Origin: a virus
DNA length: 29,824 bases
Virus record (IMG/VR): IMGVR_UViG_3300020470_000142
Span: 1-29,824 of that record
Strand: one strand, 5' to 3'
Shown here: positions 13,576-21,999 of the stretch, in pieces
Layout: each line of letters opens with the position of its first letter
How positions within the stretch are numbered: position 1 is the first letter of the stretch
The notes under the pieces: generated by a model
Database searches by the model: none
What the model saw: only the letters and a program-made list of their open reading frames with translations
What the model was told of the DNA's origin: nothing
Position numbers and translations under genes: made by a program

Positions 13576-15402
13576 TTATCCAAGATAATCAACAAGAATA
13601 ATGTCACCAGAATCTGGTGCCACACCAAATGTAACACGTCCAACAGAACCAGCACCACTATTGGCAACAGAATATTGATCGGCATCACTTGGACTTCCGG
13701 CTTTTTCCATACGTAGTCCATTTCGATAGACGCATACTGAATCCAAACCGGCAGATGTTCTTGCCAGATCAAAGTTGGTCTGTGAACCATCACCGGTGAA
13801 TTTTTCCTGTCGTGATTCAAATGCCAACTTTCCAAGTGTCAAAGTTCCATCAGCAACTTTTGCACCTGTTACAGCAAGGTTATTGATCTTGGCTGTTACT
13901 ACAGCGTTGTTTGCCAACTTTGCATCTGTTACTGCGCCAGCATTAATTTTTGCAGTTGTTACAGCATTAGATGCCAACTTTGCATCTGTCACGTTTGCAT
14001 CGGTTATTTTTGCAGTTGTTACAGCATTATCAGTTAACTGTGCGGTGTTCACACCAGCGTCGGTGATTTTTAAACCATCTGCACCAACACTTAAAGTGGC
14101 ACCATCAAGATCAGCAGACAATACTTGACCTGTTAATGTTAAACCGTTGCCGGCAACATTTGAAGCAATAGCAAGTGACCCACCATCGTTTGCCAGACCA
14201 CCAGAAAGATTCAACTTGTTTGCTGTAATACCACCAGCCAATGCGGTGTTACTGATTCCATTTGCTTTAACTGCGATCTGTCCAGATCCGTTAATCTCAA
14301 TACTTGAATCATCTGCATTTACTTCTAATGCAGAACCGGCACCATTCTTTTTAAGACCACCAGCAAGAATACTGGCATCAAATAAAGCTGCATTGGCAAT
14401 TGCATTATCAGCAATTTTTGCACTTGTAATTGCATCATCAGCAATCTTGGCAGTTGTGATTGCATCGTTTGCAACTTTGGCAGATGTCACAGCACTATCA
14501 GCAATTTTTGCAGTTGTGATATTTGCATCTGTGATTTTTGCAGAAGTAACTGCATTAGAGGCAATTTGTGAAGAACCAACAGCGTTATTTGCCAACTTTG
14601 CTTGAGTAACAGCTGCAGCTGCAATGTGAGCGGTGCCCACACCATCGTTTGCGATTTTTACACCGCTTGAATCACGTGCAATAGTAGAACCATCGACTTT
14701 GACACGCAATGCACCACCATCAAATTCTAAAGCAGGATCAGATGCAAGATCAACAGCGATTGTGTTGCCTGTCTTAGAAATTCCATTCCCACCAGTTATG
14801 GAACCGGCACCAGAAAACTGTGCCCATACTAGATCACTTGTTCCGATAGCACTAACACCATCTGATTCAAGTGTATAGCCGGCATCTGCATTTGCAGATC
14901 CCTCACGAATGAAAACAGCTGCATGGTTTAACTTTGCAACTGTGTCTGCATCATCGGTTCTCGTTAGTACAAATGGAGCACCAACAGCACCCACCGTCGT
15001 TACTTTGTAGATACCATTTTGTTCTCGATCACTTACTGCTTGATTTTTAACTAGCACACGATCATCTGCTTGCAGTCCAACTCCATCGATGGATATGGCA
15101 CCATTTGAATTTGCTGTTAGAGTTGCACCAACTCCAGATGATCCGTTGTTATACGTAGCAACTAATGCAGCTGTGGTTGCAACACGGCATGAATCTTTCC
15201 AATGCAATCCAGCGATCAAGTTGTCCACATAGGCTTTTGTGGTTGCATGTCCATCTGCAGATGGTGTTGGTACACCAACAGCACCAGAAAATGTATAGTT
15301 GTCTGTTAGATCAAGTTTAGATGCGTTAACTGCATCAGCAGCTAGCAAAGAAGTGATAATGTTTTGCGCTTTAATTTGTTCGGATGTAATTTGAATTGCC
15401 AT
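13576..15402 (-). CDS. Tail fibre / receptor-binding protein with decapeptide repeats
   Basis: A 608-aa protein. ATG 15402 follows GATGAGGTAAATATC, so the open frame back to 15492 is discarded. The N-terminal 210 residues contain PTPSADGHATTKAYVDNLI, a motif of many phage fibre anchors, then a beta region (DDRVLVKNQ..NGIYKV). Residues about 270-540 are dominated by 10-aa repeats of the form AVTTAKIADN / AVTDAKLASN, interrupted by a different block around 370-440. These probably form a trimeric beta shaft. The last 80 residues are a distinct tip module (FTGDGSQTNFDL, then VYRNGLRME, then GDIILVDY). It has its own promoter and terminator, so it is expressed separately from the other tail genes. 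Adsorption is the likely role. Confidence 0.85.
   Translation of the reverse strand: MAIQITSEQIKAQNIITSLLAADAVNASKLDLTDNYTFSGAVGVPTPSADGHATTKAYVDNLIAGLHWKDSCRVATTAALVATYNNGSSGVGATLTANSNGAISIDGVGLQADDRVLVKNQAVSDREQNGIYKVTTVGAVGAPFVLTRTDDADTVAKLNHAAVFIREGSANADAGYTLESDGVSAIGTSDLVWAQFSGAGSITGGNGISKTGNTIAVDLASDPALEFDGGALRVKVDGSTIARDSSGVKIANDGVGTAHIAAAAVTQAKLANNAVGSSQIASNAVTSAKITDANITTAKIADSAVTSAKVANDAITTAKIADDAITSAKIADNAIANAALFDASILAGGLKKNGAGSALEVNADDSSIEINGSGQIAVKANGISNTALAGGITANKLNLSGGLANDGGSLAIASNVAGNGLTLTGQVLSADLDGATLSVGADGLKITDAGVNTAQLTDNAVTTAKITDANVTDAKLASNAVTTAKINAGAVTDAKLANNAVVTAKINNLAVTGAKVADGTLTLGKLAFESRQEKFTGDGSQTNFDLARTSAGLDSVCVYRNGLRMEKAGSPSDADQYSVANSGAGSVGRVTFGVAPDSGDIILVDYLG
13850..14640 (-). 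repeat. Tandem degenerate repeats coding the fibre shaft
   Basis: Units of about 30 bases, usually read as 60-base pairs, contain TTTTGCAGTTGTTACAGCATTA and its variants. At least 15 copies encode the AVTxAKIADN decapeptides, with a non-repeat break at about 14050-14360. Copies differ mainly at third positions but retain long identical stretches, so the array can expand or contract by recombination. Confidence 0.8.
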
Positions 15403-15435
15403 GATATTTACCTCATCATTTTTGGTGTTCGTTTT

Positions 15436-15464
15436 AAGATACACCAAATTGCTTAGACTATCAA
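15436..15464 (-). promoter_or_regulatory. Promoter of the tail fibre gene, with overlapping inverted repeat
   Basis: On the minus strand, TTGATA (15464-15459) and TATCTT (15441-15436) are 17 bases apart. TTTGGTGT and ACACCAAA (15421-15428 and 15441-15448) form an inverted repeat flanking the -10 and could be an operator or a leader hairpin. The spacer ends in AATTTGGTG, nearly the same as the AAATTGGTG of the promoter at 28404-28432, so the two may belong to one class of late promoter. Confidence 0.55.
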
Positions 15465-15507
15465 GAAAAAATATAATGAATAAAAACGCCATTTTTTCTT
15501 ACTTGTG

Positions 15508-15516
15508 TGCTATACT
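15508..15516 (+). promoter_or_regulatory. Extended -10 promoter for the small plus-strand genes
   Basis: TGC immediately before TATACT (15508-15516) is an extended -10 element without a good -35. The start site would fall about 40-45 bases before the ATG at 15569. Confidence 0.45.
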
Positions 15517-15568
15517 CATGTCAAGAGCATAAAAACTCGATAACAACAATTAACCAAAAGGTGTACAA

Positions 15569-15763
15569 ATGAAACAGCCATCTGAATCGTATAGAAAAAA
15601 ACAAATTTGGACTAAATTAATGAGAAAGTCAATAAAAAGGATTGGACGTGCAAAAGCAAGATTGATCTTTTGTGACTTATTACAAATGGTTCCAACTAAT
15701 GAAAAACATGAATTACATCAAGCGTTTGAATTCTGCTTTGATATGAATGGCGGTGCAGAATGA
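15569..15763 (+). CDS. Small basic protein, unknown function (64 aa)
   Basis: ATG 15569 follows AAAAGGTGTACAA, the ribosome-site style of the whole genome. The first half is strongly basic (SYRKKQIWTKLMRKSIKRIGRAKARL-type helix); the second half is acidic. A small nucleic-acid-binding or host-takeover factor is possible. It is transcribed divergently from the fibre gene. No family recognised. Confidence 0.55.
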   Translation: MKQPSESYRKKQIWTKLMRKSIKRIGRAKARLIFCDLLQMVPTNEKHELHQAFEFCFDMNGGAE

Positions 15764-15867
15764 ATGATCAAGAAGTACCAACCACGGCTGTCATGGTCTT
15801 TGTCTTTGCTCCTTTATGGGTTCCAATTCTTATGAATCTTGGTTATTGGGCATTCAATCTTAACTAA
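15760..15867 (+). CDS. Small membrane protein (35 aa)
   Basis: ATG 15760 overlaps the stop of the 64-aa gene (ATGA). The peptide begins with a polar MNDQEVPTT, then one hydrophobic helix (AVMVFVFAPLWVPILMNLGY) and a short WAFNLN tail. It is a likely single-pass membrane peptide. It lies beside the lysis genes, so an accessory holin or antiholin role is conceivable. The TAA merges into the A-run of the terminator on the other strand. Confidence 0.5.
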   Translation: MNDQEVPTTAVMVFVFAPLWVPILMNLGYWAFNLN

Positions 15868-15911
15868 AAAAATAGAACCTCATGTGGCTGACCGTTGCAC
15901 ATGAGGTTCTA
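15866..15911 (-). terminator. Strong intrinsic terminator after the lysis genes
   Basis: A 14-bp perfect stem (TAGAACCTCATGTG at 15873-15886 with CACATGAGGTTCTA at 15898-15911) and an 11-base loop are followed on the minus strand by seven U (A-run 15866-15872). It ends the head, tail and lysis transcript about 30 bases after the holin stop. Confidence 0.88.
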
Positions 15912-15941
15912 AGGTGTAAAATGCAATTACAGTATACTATT

Positions 15942-16241
15942 TTAATTGCGAATTGTCACGAATTGCCTTTTGATTTCCTCAACAATACTTTGTATATTTT
16001 GCAGTGATTGTTCAAGAAGTGACATGCGTTTGTCAAGATCTGATATTTCTTTAACGACTTCTTCCCGCATTTTATCTTCACGTGACTGTAAATCCACAAT
16101 AACTTTATCATAACGATCACGCAGATCCTTTTCTCTCTTATCTGATCGCCTTTGTTGCTCTTTGTATTGCCAAAGCAGAAACATCGCAAAAGCAACATTT
16201 GAACCACCTTGCATTAAAGCATTTAGCATGTGTTCTTCCAT
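15942..16241 (-). CDS. Holin, BhlA/UviB-like
   Basis: A 99-aa protein. An N-terminal hydrophobic segment (GSNVAFAMFLLWQY) is followed directly by a basic, highly charged coiled-coil (KEQQRRSDKREKDLRDRYDKV) and a long heptad helix to the C terminus (ISDLDKRMSLLEQSLQNIQSI). One N-terminal membrane helix plus a charged tail is the layout of the bacteriocin UviB/BhlA holin family. ATG 16241 shares a base with the stop of the lysin (TAATG) and has GAGGAAG before it. Last gene of the long minus-strand run. Confidence 0.68.
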   Translation of the reverse strand: MEEHMLNALMQGGSNVAFAMFLLWQYKEQQRRSDKREKDLRDRYDKVIVDLQSREDKMREEVVKEISDLDKRMSLLEQSLQNIQSIVEEIKRQFVTIRN

Positions 16242-16864
16242 TATGGTTCTTCCTCACAAAAATCAGACAGTTCACCTTTAATTATAGTATACGTGAATTT
16301 GTCATATCCTAGCACGGCAATTTGCTTTTTGCAAAGACTCAACAAAAAATCAAACTCATCAAAATCTTGAATCACAGTACATCCAGCGCTGTATCTTTCC
16401 ACTTCATTCACGATTCTTGTTTGACTTGCACGGTGAATATTTATACCAAAATAACCAACGTGTTCTGCCCCATATCGATCCAGTATTTCATCACGGTTTG
16501 CATCTCTCCAAACCTTGACAGGTTTCCTTTGACATAATGCTAAATATCGACCGGCATGCAGATCTAGTTGATATGCGGAACGACATTGCTGTGGGTCAAC
16601 TAGAATGGCTGTGCCATCGACACGAGATGGGTTGCGCAACCAGTATGTGCCAGCATCTGTTGTACACCTCAAAACCCATGTACACCATTTGTTTTCAGAA
16701 TCCCTACAAACAACAAATAGAAAATCATCAAACAAATTTGCTTCTGTATTAGGTGTGCGCAAGCCGATAAGATTCAGATCCCACTTCCCATCAAAGGTTA
16801 AGAATCCATGGCTGTCAACAGCATCCAATATTTTGGGTCTTTCATCACCTCTAATTTCCAACAT
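16241..16864 (-). CDS. YkuD-like (L,D-transpeptidase-fold) cell-wall enzyme, candidate endolysin
   Basis: A 207-aa protein with a catalytic-looking pair of motifs: FGINIHRAS (H144) and VERYSAGCTVI (S159, C162). This H...SxGC arrangement is that of YkuD-type L,D-transpeptidases. The upstream segments TTDAGTYWLRNP, GTAILVDPQQ and YLALCQRK..VWRDANRD match a phage family with this fold that I recall from Bacteroidetes and other phages. Placed between the tail genes and the holin, it is the best endolysin candidate; no amidase, lysozyme or peptidase motif occurs elsewhere. ATG 16864 follows GGTGAGCGGTG and overlaps the previous stop. Whether it cleaves or cross-links peptidoglycan is not known. 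Confidence 0.62.
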   Translation of the reverse strand: MLEIRGDERPKILDAVDSHGFLTFDGKWDLNLIGLRTPNTEANLFDDFLFVVCRDSENKWCTWVLRCTTDAGTYWLRNPSRVDGTAILVDPQQCRSAYQLDLHAGRYLALCQRKPVKVWRDANRDEILDRYGAEHVGYFGINIHRASQTRIVNEVERYSAGCTVIQDFDEFDFLLSLCKKQIAVLGYDKFTYTIIKGELSDFCEEEP

Positions 16865-18438
16865 CACCGCTCACCACTAATCACGCATATTTGTATCATA
16901 CTGGAATTGGTAGAAAAATCAAATGCAGATGCCACCACCATTCCTTGTGTATTTCGATAGTTTCCATTCAAACCTTGAATCAAATCTGTATCTAATTCTA
17001 AAATATCACCAGCAACAAATTGTGCAGTCACCATTTTGCATCTTAAAGTCACGCGCTCATAAGTGAAGTGATCCCATTTTGCCATCCGAGTCAGATCTGC
17101 CAAAGCCAGATCGGATTCATTAGTGTCTGGAGAATATAATGTTTGTGCTGATCTAATTATTTCACGGCTTGCAGGCAGACTTGAGACCCGTCCAGAAGTC
17201 TGACCAATACTGTGACGATACAATGAATTTAAAGGTATTGAACTTGAATATTCTAATTTGCTTATTGGATATATATTTGATTGATTTGGATCAAATATAT
17301 CATGGGCAATAACTGCAAAAATATCTCTGTTCTGTAATTTGCCAGCAACAAATGGTGCAGTATTTGGATCGGTGCAACTTCTCCAACTTACTGATCCCTG
17401 TCTAAATACTGCCCATTGTCCTACTTCTTTTGATTTATCTAGTATAGACCGAAAACCACGATTAAGTGGTGAATCCAGAACCAATCGCCATTTGTAGTTT
17501 GTTGTGGCTGATCCGCTGATCAGACTTTTCTGTGTTTGTCCATCATTATAATCAAACAAACCAGATCCAAACACACCACCGATACTCCAAGCAGATGGAA
17601 GTGTGTCATATAGTCCATTGCCACCTGTCCCTGTTGACTCTAATATTTTGCCAATCATATCAACAGGATGATCGTCAAGTTGTGCGCACCTAGTCACAAA
17701 TGAACCAGTCGAGGTGTTCAAATTATATGCAGATGTGATTGACGGAAAAACAGCCGTTCCGCTGTTTGGTGTTGTTGATATACTGGTTCCTGTTGTATTA
17801 TTGAATTCCAGAAAGAACGGATCACTGCTGGAGTTGCTTTGACATTTAATGATTCCATTTTGACCTGTTTCACGTCTTATAGCAGTTGTGTTTGTTACAG
17901 CCATGGATGAATCACCAACTGTCCAATTGCTTGTTAACTGTGTAAATGTTCCAAGTTCATAGAACCAATCTTGTTGTGGTGGGTTCAAAGTTGATAAAGA
18001 TGGAAAAGAACCGATCTCACTATTAACTGTGTTCTGCAATGCAGATAACAGATCAACAAACTGCAAAAAAAGTTCTTTTGACACACCTGTTCTTCGTATT
18101 GCCTTTAACTGACCTATTGCAATACGTTCATAATTGCTTGATCCCAATTTACAATATAAAGAAGCAAAAGAACCTTTTTGAACTGCCAAAAATAAATTTG
18201 TGCTGTCACCAACTAATCTAACTGAAAACCCACCAAATGATACGTTCCAAGAACTTGGTGTGACAGTTACACCGCTAACATTCACACCAGATCTTGCGAT
18301 CTTTAGGTTGCCGGTGCCATGACTATAAACGCTATAATCACGCCCAATCCCATTGCCCAGATCATGAAAACGTAATTCAAATACTGGTTGAATCGTTGTT
18401 TTGTATAGTTCAGAAATAAACGCATTTGACCATCCCAT
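16864..18438 (-). CDS. Tail-tip / hub protein (524 aa)
   Basis: Second gene after the tape measure. The sequence begins MGWSNAFISELYKTTIQPVFELRF, like other tail-tip proteins that follow the distal tail protein, and is rich in Ser, Thr, Asn and Gly strands (for example NTTGTSISTTPNSGTAVFPS). There is no peptidase or fibre repeat. The C terminus (TAQFVAGDILELDTDLIQGLNGNYR...) resembles a beta-rich hub. The function is inferred from position. It may form the hub on which the fibre is mounted. The ATG follows GGTGGGCATAAA. Confidence 0.55.
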   Translation of the reverse strand: MGWSNAFISELYKTTIQPVFELRFHDLGNGIGRDYSVYSHGTGNLKIARSGVNVSGVTVTPSSWNVSFGGFSVRLVGDSTNLFLAVQKGSFASLYCKLGSSNYERIAIGQLKAIRRTGVSKELFLQFVDLLSALQNTVNSEIGSFPSLSTLNPPQQDWFYELGTFTQLTSNWTVGDSSMAVTNTTAIRRETGQNGIIKCQSNSSSDPFFLEFNNTTGTSISTTPNSGTAVFPSITSAYNLNTSTGSFVTRCAQLDDHPVDMIGKILESTGTGGNGLYDTLPSAWSIGGVFGSGLFDYNDGQTQKSLISGSATTNYKWRLVLDSPLNRGFRSILDKSKEVGQWAVFRQGSVSWRSCTDPNTAPFVAGKLQNRDIFAVIAHDIFDPNQSNIYPISKLEYSSSIPLNSLYRHSIGQTSGRVSSLPASREIIRSAQTLYSPDTNESDLALADLTRMAKWDHFTYERVTLRCKMVTAQFVAGDILELDTDLIQGLNGNYRNTQGMVVASAFDFSTNSSMIQICVISGER

Positions 18439-18439
18439 T

Positions 18440-19312
18440 TTATGCCCACCAAGGTCGTCGCAATTGTGGTATTGTCTGACCTTCTTGTCGTATATCGATC
18501 ACAACTCCACTTGGATTTGGACGATCTAAAGTTGCCTGTCCCACAGCCGGTCCAATCGTTGCCAAACCAGATTCTTCTATCCAACTGTTTGCCTGTCCGG
18601 CACTTTGATCAACATCTGGATGAAATGCAAACATTTGTGCTGTGTCCACAACTAATCGCAATGACAGGCTAAACAATCTGCCACCCTCATTAGTAATTAT
18701 GTTTTGACCAACATCAGCATTTGGTCTTTTCAAAACAGGGAAGTATCTGTAATGTGTTATAAAAGTTGGTGCAGAATATGTGAATGCCATTCTGTTTTCA
18801 AGTTGAAGTGTTCCACCATTTGCAGTTACCCATGCTGTATTATTGAATGTTGATTTGATTTTATTTTGTTCATACACTAGTTCTGGATTCTGAGCAATCA
18901 CGGTGCAGTAGTCATTTGCACTTGGTTTAACTGTACCACCGATCATGCCACGGAATGGGTCACCATGGACAGCCATATTTAGCATACCACCAACTGGTGG
19001 CATCGTTATAGGATATGCCCATGCTTTTGAACTATCAACAGCAAACGCACAACTAAAGCCACGATCTAGATGATTCTGCAAAGCTGCAAATTTAATGGCT
19101 AAATCTTCACCGGCTGTGAATCGGTCACGCTGTATTGTAATTATCTGTCTATGTGTTGTGGTTGCACGATACATAGCACCATCCATTGCCACACCTGTAT
19201 TTCTTTCAACCTCAAAATCAAAGAAGAATTCTGCAAGTCCCTCACCAAGATCAATAGTGACTTTGTTTGATCCGTCTGGTTCTGGGAAAAAATAAAATTT
19301 AGGGTTTCCCAT
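18440..19312 (-). CDS. Distal-tail-like protein (290 aa)
   Basis: First gene after the tape measure, the usual slot for the distal tail protein. ATG 19312 has GGAG six bases upstream and overlaps the tape-measure stop region; a longer frame to 19348 is rejected. The N-terminal half (KVTIDLGEGLAEFFFDFEVERN, then HRQIITIQRDRFTAGEDLAIKF) is predicted beta. The rest is of mixed type and ends in a proline-rich PQLRRPWWA. No motif gives a specific family, so the role is positional. Confidence 0.55.
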   Translation of the reverse strand: MGNPKFYFFPEPDGSNKVTIDLGEGLAEFFFDFEVERNTGVAMDGAMYRATTTHRQIITIQRDRFTAGEDLAIKFAALQNHLDRGFSCAFAVDSSKAWAYPITMPPVGGMLNMAVHGDPFRGMIGGTVKPSANDYCTVIAQNPELVYEQNKIKSTFNNTAWVTANGGTLQLENRMAFTYSAPTFITHYRYFPVLKRPNADVGQNIITNEGGRLFSLSLRLVVDTAQMFAFHPDVDQSAGQANSWIEESGLATIGPAVGQATLDRPNPSGVVIDIRQEGQTIPQLRRPWWA

Positions 19313-19313
19313 G

Positions 19314-21776
19314 TCATACTCCAAACAAGGTTGATCGTGCGCCACCAAAGTCTTGGAATCGTTGTTCTATCCGTCGCACAAGTTCATCGATTGCGTTTGA
19401 TTCAACTATTTCTGCATTTACAACAACTGTGACACCGCCACCGGTCATACTGTTCATGGTTCTGTCAACCGCTTGACTTCTTCTGTTTGACTCTGGCACC
19501 ACGGTTTCACCACGGTGGAGCATCGCCAATCCATCATCAGCACCGGTGAATCGCAAACCGGTACTGGGCACAAATCTTCCACCACTTTCAAAGCCTAAAA
19601 CTTTCTGCCTGTTTTCACGTCGACCCTCTCTGGTGAATATGTTATTAAAAAATTCACCAAAGTTACTGAAAAAATTTGATACACGTTCGAACCAACCAAA
19701 CAGTGATTTTTTAAGTTCCTTGCCAAGGAAAATAACAAAATCAAACAATCCATCTCTAATTGCACGTGGTAATTGAAATGCTAAATTGATGCCGGCTTCT
19801 ACTATAGCCACAACCATTTGTGCAATAAATCTTGGCAATATATCAGCAAGAAGTATTGGCAATATTTTGGCACCACGTTTAAAGTTTTTAACAAAATCAT
19901 CAAATTGTTTTCTTAAATCCTTTGGTGTCGATTGTCCTAATTTTTCAAGGGCACCAACAACTGCAACAAGAGGACCAATAACTGGTGCCACGGCACCAAC
20001 AGCACCACCAAGTCCTTGAATGCCTTTACCAATAACTGTGCCAGCACCACCTAATTTTGATCTGGCATCCGATTTTAAAAATGCTGGCAGTAAATCTTTT
20101 GTAATTAAGTCACCTAATTTAGTTGCAAATTTACCAGCAACAATGCCGGCAAGAAGTGAACTTGGATCAGATATTTTACTAATAAAATTTGTGAACTTAG
20201 AACTAAACTTTTCTAAACTAGATGCTGATTTTTCAACAGTTTCTGTTGTATCTTGTATTGCTTGATCTAACCTTTTCTGTGCTTCAATCAGTTGTTCTCT
20301 TGCAGTAACGTTGAAAAAATCATCTTCTAAAAATCCTGCTTCTGCAAATGCTTTTAAGGAGTTTTCAAGTCTTCTAACATTTTCCTGTGCATCTCTTACT
20401 GCTTGTGGAGTTTCATCAAAAGTATCCATGGTTTTTAACACAAAATCCATGGCAAAATTTAAACGTTTTGCACTTCCAGATATTTGATTATTCTGGGCTG
20501 TTAGATCAGCACTTGCTTGGTTTGCTGTGTCCATGCTTTTAGCCAATTCTTCTAACTGATCTTTGAAATCATCGGATTCTTTATCAATCCCAGACAGAAT
20601 ACTTTCTAAAATATTGCCGGCTTCTTCTGCTTTATCGGTGTTTTTTGTTATTGAATCATTAACACCAGCCACAACATTTTCAAGAGCCAAACCGGCTTCG
20701 TTGGTTTTCATTCCAAGTTGTTCCATCTTCTGGAATGTTTCATCAGACATCAATCCCAATTTATTTAGAGCAAATGCCGGTGTTAACAACTTCATGGTCA
20801 GAAACGCAACCGCTTCTGCCACAATATTGTTGAACTTCATCAACATGAACTGAAAGAAACCAAAGGTTTCTGAACCAAGATTCACAAGAGCATTTGCAAA
20901 ATCGCTCACTTCATCTTTGTTATTTTCCATGGCTGTTGTAAAAGCCACCAGCAACGTCACACCTTTGAACATCAAATTGTTGAAAAATCCGATCCCACCT
21001 ATCGCTTCAACAAATGCCTGCTTAGCACGTCCAGTCGTTATTTCCAAAGCACTTAGGATTTCCTGAAATCTAGCTGCAGATGCACTTGCTTCTGGACCCG
21101 TCTTTACTCCAAACTTTTCTGTGAATTCCAGAAACTTTTCAAATTCTGCAGTCTTTCCAAATGCTTGCAAGAGTTGACCAGCACCACGTCCAAACAAAGT
21201 AAAAGCAATTGTGGTTCTTTTTGTATCGTTTTCAACGGCTTGCAATCTGCCAATCATTTCTTTCAGAATAACATCTGCAGATTTCATGTTGCCACTTGAG
21301 TCTCTAACACTAACACCTAACTGTTCAGCTGCTTCTGTGGCACGAGCTGCACCCACTTCAAGATCTGCAAGCACCTTTGGAAATCTTGCAATAAAAGATG
21401 CAGCTGAAGATGCACTTTGACCGCTTCCAACAAATGCCTGTGTAATTGCTTGAATAGATTGTGCTGATAAAGCACTAACAGCATTCAAATCGTTTAGTTC
21501 ATTAACACTATCAACCACAGAACGTGATAGTTCAAAACTTGCTCTGGCTGTATCTTCAATAACGTTTGTTAATGTTGAGAACGCACCTTTTATCAATCCA
21601 ATACCAGCTGCAAGACCAGTAACAGCAGATCCAACTTTGGATGCCATATCCAAACCAGATCGTTCTGCTTTTTTCATGTCTTTGCTTAGGTCTTTTGTTT
21701 CCTTGCCGGCTTTTTTAAGACCTTGCTGGGCATCTTTGCTGTTGATTTCCAGTATATATTTTACTACATTTGCCAT
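19314..21776 (-). CDS. Tail tape measure protein
   Basis: An 820-aa protein, by far the longest tail gene. It has an N-terminal coiled-coil (QGLKKAGKETKDLSKDMKKAERSG), hydrophobic, glycine-rich segments (AVTGLAAGIGLIKGAF; then GGAVGAVAPVIGPLVAVVGAL) and long helical regions. The C-terminal part contains RFTGADDGLAMLHRGETVVP, a motif seen in many tape measure proteins. It sets tail length; at about 1.5 angstrom per residue it implies a tail of roughly 120 nm. Position after the tail chaperones agrees. Start ATG 21776 with AGGATAG before it. Confidence 0.9.
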   Translation of the reverse strand: MANVVKYILEINSKDAQQGLKKAGKETKDLSKDMKKAERSGLDMASKVGSAVTGLAAGIGLIKGAFSTLTNVIEDTARASFELSRSVVDSVNELNDLNAVSALSAQSIQAITQAFVGSGQSASSAASFIARFPKVLADLEVGAARATEAAEQLGVSVRDSSGNMKSADVILKEMIGRLQAVENDTKRTTIAFTLFGRGAGQLLQAFGKTAEFEKFLEFTEKFGVKTGPEASASAARFQEILSALEITTGRAKQAFVEAIGGIGFFNNLMFKGVTLLVAFTTAMENNKDEVSDFANALVNLGSETFGFFQFMLMKFNNIVAEAVAFLTMKLLTPAFALNKLGLMSDETFQKMEQLGMKTNEAGLALENVVAGVNDSITKNTDKAEEAGNILESILSGIDKESDDFKDQLEELAKSMDTANQASADLTAQNNQISGSAKRLNFAMDFVLKTMDTFDETPQAVRDAQENVRRLENSLKAFAEAGFLEDDFFNVTAREQLIEAQKRLDQAIQDTTETVEKSASSLEKFSSKFTNFISKISDPSSLLAGIVAGKFATKLGDLITKDLLPAFLKSDARSKLGGAGTVIGKGIQGLGGAVGAVAPVIGPLVAVVGALEKLGQSTPKDLRKQFDDFVKNFKRGAKILPILLADILPRFIAQMVVAIVEAGINLAFQLPRAIRDGLFDFVIFLGKELKKSLFGWFERVSNFFSNFGEFFNNIFTREGRRENRQKVLGFESGGRFVPSTGLRFTGADDGLAMLHRGETVVPESNRRSQAVDRTMNSMTGGGVTVVVNAEIVESNAIDELVRRIEQRFQDFGGARSTLFGV

Positions 21777-21788
21777 ACTATTATCCTA

Positions 21789-21992
21789 TCACAACAGATC
21801 AACCATGTCACCAATCGAGATATTTGGAAAGATCATGCCTTTTTTGTTCTTCTGTTTGTTCAGACTCTTTTTGATTCTTAACGCACGTGTTTGAATGCAA
21901 TAATAGTTGAATAGAAGATCAGCCCATTCCATTTGTCTTAGTTCACTTGGTGGCGTTCCATACGATCTGCCAACAACATCAAGAAGATGCAA
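21789..21992 (-). CDS. Tail assembly chaperone, second frame (probable frameshift product)
   Basis: A short frame (about 67 aa from a poor TTG at 21992) between the 174-aa chaperone and the tape measure. The order SYGTPPSELRQMEWADLLFNYY matches the C-terminal half of phage tail chaperone pairs. No good start exists, and its frame is open back to a TGA at 22035-22037, overlapping the end of the first chaperone frame. It is most probably made by a +1 (or -2) frameshift as an extension of the upstream protein. The fusion would be about 244 aa. Confidence 0.6.
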   Translation of the reverse strand: MHLLDVVGRSYGTPPSELRQMEWADLLFNYYCIQTRALRIKKSLNKQKNKKGMIFPNISIGDMVDLL

Positions 21993-21999
21993 ATATGAT

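Noticed and set aside
13850-14640. Repeat array that might suggest a CRISPR
   Set aside because: The repeats are in frame, degenerate and contiguous, with no unique spacers, and they encode fibre decapeptides.
13775-14878. Long plus-strand open frames over the tail fibre
   Set aside because: They are antisense images of the alanine/threonine-rich repeats of the fibre, with no ribosome sites and no independent codon structure.
13201-15402. Invertible fibre-tip segment
   Set aside because: The tip modules face each other but share too little DNA identity to recombine, and no site-specific recombinase gene is present.
15921-16007. A 28-aa plus-strand frame beginning with a perfect AAGGTGTAAA-ATG, antisense to the holin
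   Set aside because: The ribosome site matches the genome style, but the frame overlaps the holin on the other strand and has no clear composition. Kept out of the gene list for lack of further support.
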